A stretch of DNA of 64,000 nt from Sacculina carcini. Lineage: Eukaryota; Arthropoda; Thecostraca; Sacculinidae. Made by a program: the position numbers and the translations under genes. Location: positions 13,745,520 to 13,809,519 of the forward strand of contig OU696570.1 in NCBI GenBank assembly GCA_916048095.2, written 5' to 3'. Positions 32,726 through 64,000 of this stretch are shown here, piece by piece (position 1 is the first letter of the stretch; each line of letters opens with the position of its first letter). The notes beneath the pieces are model-generated. The model saw only the letters and a list, made by a program, of their open reading frames with translations. It made no database searches and had not been told where the DNA came from.

Positions 32726-35700
32726 TCATAATTCAAGCACCCGGTTGCCGCTGCACTGTGGACACACGTGCAGCGCGGGCATGTCGTCGGACGCGCTACT
32801 GACAACCTCCTCGCCGCACTCAATCAGCTCGTCCGGCGTGCCGTCGCCGTCATCATCATCTTGATCGCTATCGCTGATCACCGGCTTCACCGTGCTCAAC
32901 TGCCGGCCGTCGGCAAGCAGCTGCTTCAGTTGACGCAGCTGCCGTCGCAGTCGCTGGCGATCATCGAGGAGCTCGGCCATCTCGCGCTGGTTGTGCAGCG
33001 TTTGTTCGTGCAATGCGGCTCGCTGTGACTGATACAGACACACGTACTCGCCAATCGTGTCGGTTTCCAGTCGCAACTGGCCGCACAGCCGCTCCGACTC
33101 GGCCAGCCGTCGCTGCGAGTCCGCCAGCTGCTCGTTGACGCCGCGGAAGCGTGTCTCCAGACGCACCAGCTCGCGCCGCAGCTGCGCGTGACTCGCCGGG
33201 TCGACACCGCCGCCGGCCGCCACACACTGACGAAGCCGGGCACGCAACTCCTCGCGTTCCCGCACGGCATTCTCGAGCGCCAACGATGATTTGTGTCGGC
33301 TGGGAGATGCAATACCGCCCTGCTCATCTGCCGTGTGTTGGTCGTCGCAGTCTTTTGTGTCTTTCTTTTCGTTCGCACGGCGTTCGTCATCCTCATCAAC
33401 ATTCTGCCGAATACAACACATGGCGGTCTCCAGTTGTGCCGTCGTCTCTTGCAGTTGTCGGCGACTCTCGGCCAGTTGCGCCTGCGAGTCGGCACCCAGC
33501 CGGTCCAGTTGCTCCACTCTGTCAGCCAGCTGTGTAGCTCTGTCGCGCTCGACGGACAATTGCCGCTCCGTCTCGCCAGCCTGCCGTTCCATCAGCTGAC
33601 TGCGCTGCACGGCCGCACTCAACGCCTGCCGCGTCTCGTCAAACTGCCGCGCCAGCTGCGCGACATCCACGGCGGCGGCGGCGGCCTCCGATGACGGACA
33701 CTGTTGCTGCTGCATTTGCTGAACCAACAGCTGCAGACGGCCATTTTCAGCGAGCACACGAGCCAGCTCATTATCAACCTCGGCTCGACCGTGCACCTCA
33801 ACATTGTGACGGTCGCTCTGCTGCTGTTGCTGAGTGAGCAGTGAGTTGCGTTCACCGGTCAGCGAGGCCACCAGCTGCTCCGACTGCTGCAGCCGTCGGC
33901 GCAGCTCGGCGCACTGTTCGCGACAGCTGTTGCGCTCGTTGTCAGCCTCGGCGTAGAGCAGCTGTAGTTGAGGCAGTCGCTGTCGCTCGGTGGCCAACTG
34001 CTGGCCCACGCTTGCCTCACGTTGTCTCGATTCGTCGCGCTCCACTGACAATGCGTGCAGCAAAATCAAACCACATTCGTGTGTCAGGTTGTGTGTGTGT
34101 GTGTTCACTTGTCCATTTTTCACAAGCAAACATTATTTTTCGAATCAGGCCAATTTGTGATACATGTTTTGTTTTCTGCAGCGTTTTCTGTTTCATTTCA
34201 ATTGTATGTGAATAGTTCTCTTTTTGTACAAAATTATTATATACAACAGCGAAAAACGGAAAAGTGGATAAGAGAAGTATGATGAAGCTTGTTTCTTTTG
34301 CAGACTTGTATAATAATGATTATTTTAGTCTATTTGAGAATGTAAAATCAATAAAACCATACATTAGCAAAACTCTGGCGCTACAAAATTCACTAAAAAG
34401 CCATAAAAACTTAAAAGGTTAGAAGGTTAAAGACCTCAAGTGACAGCTGCTACACGGGAAAGAGCCGAAGCTTATGAACACACACAGGTGTGTTCCGTGC
34501 AGCTCGCTACCACCGCAGAACCGACCCTCTCCACGCTATGGCGCCACAAGGACGAAACACGTATTAGAAAGGGCATGACAAAACACATGACTGATTTTTC
34601 GCACCCATTTACTACTGGGTGGACAGGGGCTGTTGGATTATAGAATTCACCCAAACATTCTCCTCCACCGGGATTCGAACCACGGACCTTCCGTTTGTGA
34701 AGCGGGTGTGCTACCACTAAACCACGGAGTCCAACGAAATATGCTGCCAATTTGCTATTGACTTCAGAGAATATGTGCGATGAATCACACATCAATTCCA
34801 GCTGCAAAAAGTTGTCTACAAAATGGCGCAAATAATACAAACTGCAAATTGACCGCAAACTTTGAGGGATGCCAAATTAGTGAATTTAGAACGCATAGTA
34901 CATAGTAGCTCAAAGGCGTCCAAAACCGTTAGAGACTCGAAGTACTAATAGACTCAGAGAAAAGGGATTTTATAAGCTCATTGGAGTTACTATTGTACAT
35001 GCTCTTGCTAAATTTCATAATTTCGTCTATTTTCTGATATATCAAATTGACATCGCGCAATAAATTACATGTGAAATTGTATGAAAATAAATTGGTCTAC
35101 AAAATGGTGAATTGTGATCAAAACACACCCACACACACACACAACATACATACACACACATACAGACAAACATACAGACACGCACCTTGTATTTGGCGTT
35201 GGCACTGCGCTAGTTGGGTGGACAGTTGTTGGTTTTGTTCAGTGACTGAGGCGAGTTGACGGCGAAGTTCAGCGCTGGCCATCTGCGATTGATCCCCACT
35301 ATCTACACAACTGACCGACCAAACACACACACACACACACACAATTCAGAACGAAAACATATTTCGACACTCAAAATCAAACAGAAAGCATAATTTCGGC
35401 CTTCAAAAACAAAGAATCAAGAAAGACATACAAAAATACAGCTTTCCAAACAGGGCAATCGATTATTGGAACATATTACCCAAAGAAATTGTCAACCAGA
35501 CCACAACACAAACGTTCAAACAGAAATATGATCTTTGGAAGGCAGGAGCCACGAGTCTTTGACTCATTTCTGCGGAGACAACTCGGTGAGAACAACTCGG
35601 TGAGAACACACACACACACACAGATAACAAAAACATGCATACACCTACAAGAGATAGAAAACATCAAACCTTGTAATCATCGCCGACATAAACCATGTTA

Positions 35701-37811
35701 TTTAAAGTATATAATAAGAATTAACCAATATATTTTTAATGCATTTTGAAAAAAGCAAGAGACTTGGTAGAGTGAAGCGAAAGAGAGGCACACACAAACA
35801 CACACACACATACACACACACAAACACGCACACACACAGCCGCCAAATGCTATACAAAAGGACCAATCACAAAAGCCCAGTAACAATGAGCGTAACACTG
35901 TTGGACTCCGTGGTGTAGTTGTTAGCACACCTGCCTCACAAGCGAGAGGTCCGTGGTTCGAAACCCGGCGGAGATTAATTTCTTGGGCGAATTCTATAAT
36001 CCCACAGCTCCACCCAGCAGTAAATGGTACCAGATATCAGTCATGAGTTGTATCATGCATTCTGGGGATGTGGCCCTCTCTAATACGTCTTACGTTCTTG
36101 TGGCGTCATAGCGTGGAGAGGGTCGGTTCTGCGGTGACAGCGAGATGCACGGGACACACCTGTGTGTGTTCATAAGCTTCGACTTGTTCCCGTGTAGCAG
36201 CTGTCACTTGAGGTCTTTAACATTGATGTGAAGTTTAAAACAAGAACCTGTGTTCTGCCTCGGCAGTCATACGGCTGAGTTTGTCGCTCAACTGAATGAG
36301 CTCATCGACCGTACAACTGGCGGTCGGAGTGCGACAGGGGGGTACGTTGACCACCTCATCAACATGCGCTTCTGCTGACATTGCCGCGGGCTATATATAT
36401 ACACACACACATATACACACATACTCGATGAACATTTCTTGGTATGGTAGTTTTCATTTTTTGGATGTTGTCTCATGCTTTTCTTGTTGTTATTTTTTGG
36501 CAAATATATTCTAAGCAAACGAACACATACATACACACACACACCTCATACACCGGAAACACATTTTATCTCTGCGCTAACTTACAATCCATTGATCAAC
36601 GATTTCATACACAAATGCCCATTGTGAGGTAATAATCGCGTTGAATATATGCGTGCGCAGGTGTATGTTTGTCCATGTGCTTGTGTGTGTGTGACTGCTC
36701 CTGTTGAGCCGTTTGTGTGTATGCGTGCGCGTGTGTTTGTCGTCTGGCTGTTTGATGGATGTACGTTCAGTCGTCATGTCACAATGGATAGTAAAACCGA
36801 GACAAAACTTTATAGACTTTATAAAAGAGCCGCCCGGCCCAAACGCCAATCAATACGGAACCCACTTGTTTCGTCACGTCGCCAACAGAGGGCGACACAG
36901 TCGCAGCCACGCCCACATACTCCCAGTCCGACTGTCTACTGCTGCTAGCGCTGCTGCTGGCGCTGCTGCCGCCGCCGCGGGCGTCCGTCGAAGACTGACC
37001 ACTAGCGCCACCTGTCGACGCCAGAGTGAAGCTGGAAGTAAGCGAGTCTCCACTGGCGGCGCCACTGAGAGCTTCACCGCCGTGGAAGAGATCGTGTGCC
37101 GTAGCAGCCGCACTAACCGCACTGGCGCCAGCGTCTGACATCTGGTGAGTCACCGAGGAGTCACTGGGTAGATGAGTCATTGATGAGTCACCAGGCGGGA
37201 GAATTACAGATGATTCGTTAGGCTGGTGATTCACGGACGAGTCACTGGGCTGGTGAGTCACCGAGGAGTCACTGGGCTGGTGAGTCACCGAGGAGTCACC
37301 AGGATGAGTGACAGATTTGTTTTGAGTCACGCCAACGCCGTCCAACGTGGACTCAGCGGTTTTTTGTTGTTGAAAGTTTTTCAGCTGCAGCACACACACA
37401 AACACACATACAAGAACACACACACAAACACATACACACACACACACACACAAGAACATGAGGTAAACATTAATAAACTTGAATTATTCACAAATGTACA
37501 TTTGAAATAAATCAACTGGTAACTCAACTTGCTCATATCCCTTCTGTGTTGAATTATGACAAATACTTGAATTATAAATTAATATAACATTACAAAAACT
37601 CGTAGAAATAAGCTGATTGTAAAAACAAATTCAATTTCAACCAATAGATTAATTTGAAGCACGGCTTAATATCGCCAATTCAGCTTGATTCAACATGATA
37701 ATAATTGCGCACTCAGTTGGACATAAGAGTGAAAGTTGGTCACACATGAAGTGAAGTATTTTTAACCAGTTTCCTGGCCGAGGCGATCTTGGCCGCCCTA
37801 GCCTCATCCAT
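32726..37811 (-). CDS. GOLGA2: GOLGA2/GM130-like golgin, 5 exons
   Basis: GM130 is a coiled-coil tether of the cis-Golgi that binds GRASP65 and p115. Exons in transcript order: 37811-37767, 37384-36917, 36390-36248, 35310-35186, 34044-32726. They join in phase to 699 residues. Exon 1 plus exon 2 give MDEARAAKIASARKL then LKNFQQQK, matching the GM130 start (SKLAAAKKKLREYQQR). Residues about 37-100 hold seven 9-residue repeats of type VTHQPSDSS. Coiled coil, rich in Gln, Arg and Glu, fills about 240-640. TIGEYVCLYQSQRAAL at 590-605 is the GM130 signature (TIGEYIALYQSQRAVL in human). The end is acidic, then HVCPQCSGNRVLEL, with a CxxC not found in the human C-terminus. It is shorter than human (about 1000). 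The exon 2 donor is the least certain point: two other in-phase GT sites lie downstream. Confidence 0.85.
34420..34735 (-). mobile_element. tRNA-derived SINE (family B), copy 2
   Basis: The minus strand reads GTTGGACTCCGTGGTTTAGT with B box GGTTCGAATCC, then the shared body (GGAGAGGGTCGGTTCTGCGG), ending CACTTGAGGTCTTTAACC. It is sense to GOLGA2, in intron 4. Confidence 0.82.
35395..35615 (+). mobile_element. LINE 3' end with duplicated terminus
   Basis: Encodes a RKTYKNTAFQTGQSIIGTYY-like degraded tail of the LINE at 28560. It ends with two tandem copies of ACAACTCGGTGAGAACA followed by (AC)n. It lies in GOLGA2 intron 3, antisense to the gene. Confidence 0.65.
35900..36222 (+). mobile_element. 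tRNA-derived SINE (family B), copy 3
   Basis: The head GTTGGACTCCGTGGTGTAGT, then B box GGTTCGAAACC, resembles tRNA-Val, with CAC in the anticodon position. The acceptor stem is not closed and a 240-bp body follows. It lies in GOLGA2 intron 3, antisense. Confidence 0.85.
37133..37318 (-). repeat. 27-bp coding repeat in GOLGA2 exon 2
   Basis: Seven units of 27 bp encode VTHxPxDSS-type nonapeptides. The last unit, VTHQMSDAG, is diverged. Confidence 0.85.
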
Positions 37812-38729
37812 GTCACTAAATCAGCTCCAGAAAGCGGAGTAATGTCGGCTGTGAGTAATCGCAGGATGTATCTGGGGCAAATCAGATCCATAGTTCCCAT
37901 CAGGCACAAGTATGAACACCAGTTCATAAAAGTTGAATTTATCAAATGAAAACGAATGAAAACATCATTATTGTGTGTTGAACGTATATAATCCAGCGTC
38001 AGAATGCGCTGACACTATTTTACGCCAATCGTCCATAGCTGTGAAGAACACAACACGCAAAAATTTCCCGTTGACAGGCAAACAGCTTGTCGACAACACA
38101 CCGAATGCGAATTCTCTCGAGTCCAATCGATCCGCAAATGACACAGTGTACATTAACACAGGCAAACTGGAGGTCATATAGCGACAAATCAAAACTAAAT
38201 GTTTAGCTCAAAGGAAATCAACAGAAATACAATCAGAATGTTGGCAACGCAATGACAAAATACATTAATATCAAACTATACACGATATAAAGTTATTTGA
38301 TAGAAAAATAAATGTCATTCATCTCTAACTGACCTTTAGTGGTGACAAACGGATTCACATAATTAGAAAAATGATGTACCTCAGAATTACGACGTAGGAC
38401 AATCTCAATGTTTTGTAGATCGTGCGTCATTTACGCATTTAACACAACGTGTTATGACATGATAATTCGGATGGGGCGGAGTTCCATCTTAGAGCAAATC
38501 TAGAAGTTCAAACGTATTTAAAAAAAGTTACGTTAAATTGATTCAAACGTATTTGATTTTCAATCAAATACGCTTAATATTACTTTGATACTTGAAGCGT
38601 ATGCGAAGGCTTTTACGCCGCCACATGGCGGGTAATTGCGCGTGGCGGATGTTTTTGTTGTTGTTGTTGTTTTGTAATTCAAAATTCTGTTCATTGGTCT
38701 CGTGCGTGCGTTTCTCCACAGAAGTTCTG
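37812..38729. other. Divergent promoter region GOLGA2 / zinc-finger gene
   Basis: A 918-bp AT-rich spacer between divergent start codons. It contains an 11-bp-arm palindrome at 38548-38572 and two copies of TTCAAACGTATTT (about 38508 and 38542). The ATG at 38730 follows an acceptor-like TTTCTCCACAG, so a 5' UTR exon may lie in this spacer. Confidence 0.45.
38548..38572. promoter_or_regulatory. Perfect palindrome CGTATTTGATT-TTC-AATCAAATACG
   Basis: Eleven-bp perfect arms around a 3-bp loop, 158 bp before the zinc-finger gene ATG. The half site overlaps the second TTCAAACGTATTT copy. It may be a dimeric factor site or a transposon end; no function is shown. Confidence 0.4.
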
Positions 38730-51498
<12,769 letters not shown>

Positions 51499-51596
51499 GA
51501 CATATATAATGAGTAATAACATCCCAGACATTCTCAAGAATTTGTGCTAATATGATTTGTTAAAAAAGTCGTAAATGATTTTGCTATCGCTTCAAA

Positions 51597-51602
51597 AATA
51601 AA
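51597..51602 (+). promoter_or_regulatory. Candidate poly(A) signal AATAAA of the zinc-finger gene
   Basis: Lies 99 bp after the stop at 51496-51498. It supports the view that exon 9 is terminal. Confidence 0.5.
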
Positions 51603-51870
51603 GAAATCTGGGCTTTACAGAAAAAAACGACGAAAATCTTATTACGAACTGCTAAAACATAACTTGTGTTTTTGCAAGTGTTTCACAAGTGTTTCTCCAG
51701 GCGGGTGTATGTACGTGTGTGTTTGTGTGTGTGTATGTGTATGTGTGTGTGTTTGTGTGTTGATGTTTTTTCGACCATCGCTTGACCACCTCTATCTGGG
51801 CACACAGTATGTGACAATGTGACATTGGCCAGAGACACGCAGTGTTGAAACACGCACTTATTTGCACACG

Positions 51871-51903
<33 letters not shown>

Positions 51904-53195
51904 TACATGAGTGTGTGGCTGGATGGATGTGATGTTTGGATGAATGTAACGAGTGCATGATGATAATACATCGCCCCAGCGATTATGCACACAAATAATA
52001 AACACGCATACACATACAGGAGGTATGAAAGTGTCAGTGCTAGTTAGTGTCTGTATATGTATGTGTGTATGTGTGTGTGTATGTGTGTGTGTATGTGTGT
52101 GTGTATGTGTGGGTGTATGTGTGTGTGTGTGTGCAATAAAGTCCAGAATTACAGTCACACGGTACGTTGAAACTGTACTGCGCTGTGCGTGATTTATTTA
52201 TAAAGACTAGTTGATTTGTGGGTTGTCATTGTTGACAGAAGCACACACACACATACACACACAAACACATACACATTAGCAGACGCTAACACATACATAC
52301 ATACATCATCACTTGTCCAAACCGTTTACGATAAACTTAAGCAATTTTCTAATTAAGCAAGTTTATGATAAAGTTTATTGTCACTTTCAAAGCAATGATT
52401 GGGCAACCGAGAAGCTAAATAATTTTGCAATGATGCACATGTTTACATTGCATATTTCATATTGCATATTGCATTTGTCAGTTCAATTTGTTTTTTCCAT
52501 TTTGAATACGCAATAGATTCGTCTGTTTGTTGTCAAGCATTGTGAACAAGATGAAATTTTGCTTTCATTCAAGATTTTCGCTAACATGCAAAATAGTGTG
52601 TAGTCATTGTGTAGTTATTGTGTAGTCATTGTGTAGTCATTGTGTAGTCATTGCTTAGTTCAATGTCACACACCTATTCTGAAAAGATGTGCGATTTTTA
52701 AAGAAAAGAACCACTTGTGATTCAAACAATCACACACACATACACACACGCACACATACACACCCACACATACACACAGTCCTGCACACACACACTTACA
52801 CATATACACAAATACAGTAATTTATTTGTTATTTCTGAGAAGTATATTTTGGGATATACATTTCTTGTAAGCGGTATAGTTTTTTTTATATTTTCTCAGT
52901 ATTTTACAAAAATAGCCGTTGTTTTCAATAGGCGTGTTCGTGGGAGAGCTATTTTACGATGTATTGTTCGTGGTCATGACGTTGTTGCAATTTGATCCAC
53001 GCATTCTATGAAATACTGGCTTGAAAATAGACCAGTTACTAAATCACGCACGTTTCGAGTTGGCAGTTAGCAGTTCACCTGGTTGCGCGTATAAAGAAGT
53101 TGCACAGACGTGGCGAGGACTTGTGTGCTTGTGACAGTGGTGTTACTGTGGTGGTGAGGGCTTTTGTGTGGTGACCAAACACTCATTGTTTTGAT
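51603..53195. other. Intergenic region and promoter of the zinc transporter
   Basis: GT/AC-rich tracts at 51700-52135 and 52240-52310, then AT-rich sequence. At 52590-52655 there are five tandem copies of TGTGTAGTCATTG-type 13-mers. A TATA box lies at 53090-53096. No gene is recognised. Confidence 0.5.
53090..53096 (+). promoter_or_regulatory. TATA box of the zinc transporter gene
   Basis: TATAAAG in a GC-richer setting (GCGCGTATAAAGAAG), 106 bp before the ATG. A start site about 30 bp on would give a 5' UTR of roughly 75 bp. Confidence 0.55.

Positions 53196-64000
<10,805 letters not shown>

Noticed and set aside
32348-32802. 100-125 residue ORFs with VAPAVRQ, TYGRCHL or DVRQVPL repeats; also a CRISPR-like appearance
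   Set aside because: A 21-bp minisatellite with contiguous units. There are no spacers of unique sequence, and the DNA is from a eukaryote.
35900-35975. A tRNA-Val gene
   Set aside because: The A and B boxes are present, but the acceptor stem is not paired and a 240-bp SINE body follows, shared by two other copies.
36779-36916. A FUN14-like C-terminus (KQVGSVLIGVWAGRLFYKVY) of a separate minus-strand gene
   Set aside because: The resemblance to FUNDC1 is short. The stretch lies past an in-phase donor of GOLGA2 exon 2 and is more simply intron, though the donor is not proven.
38592-38729. An upstream start (MKRMRRLLRRHMAG) extending the zinc-finger gene
   Set aside because: An acceptor-like TTTCTCCACAG lies before the ATG at 38730, and the extension has no family similarity. 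It is kept only as a possibility.

Overview
The window is nuclear DNA of a bilaterian invertebrate. The genes have many introns with ordinary GT-AG borders. Protein sequences are clearly animal but diverged from vertebrates. Introns are full of (GT)n/(AC)n microsatellites, CR1/Jockey-like LINE ends, tRNA-derived SINEs and hAT-type MITEs. A spiralian (mollusc, annelid or flatworm-like) source fits this repeat landscape, but nothing in the sequence fixes the phylum.

Layout. 1-759: the last coding exon of LIN52 (+), after a SINE split by a hAT MITE. 1442-2986: intronless EIF4B (-). 4558-23620: complete POLR3B (RNA polymerase III second-largest subunit, +), 22 exons and 1140 codons. 24341-24541: a small COX7C-like gene (+). 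27301-31281: complete DNAJC8 (+), 7 exons. 32726-37811: GOLGA2/GM130-like golgin (-), 5 exons. 38730-51498: a gene I do not recognise by name (+), 9 exons, with a zinc finger followed by a FAR1/MULE-type zinc-cluster domain; its 3.7-kb intron 4 holds a broken Ty3/Gypsy element. 53196-64000: an SLC30A2/3/8-like zinc transporter (+), 8 exons in the window, 3' end cut off. I built the multi-exon models by reading homology and splice sites; in every model all intron phases agree.

The genes are housekeeping genes of unrelated pathways: cell-cycle repression, translation initiation, tRNA transcription, respiration, splicing chaperone, Golgi tethering, zinc export. No operon logic is visible. DNAJC8 and GOLGA2 face each other tail to tail across an inverted repeat carrying a poly(A) signal on each strand. 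EIF4B/POLR3B and GOLGA2/zinc-finger gene are divergent pairs.

The most striking pattern is in the introns. In about half of the roughly 46 introns a (GT)n-rich tract lies directly before the acceptor AG, in sense orientation for genes on both strands. In at least six of these a complementary (AC)n tract follows the donor, and one more intron has the reverse polarity. Such introns could fold into a stem that brings the splice sites together.
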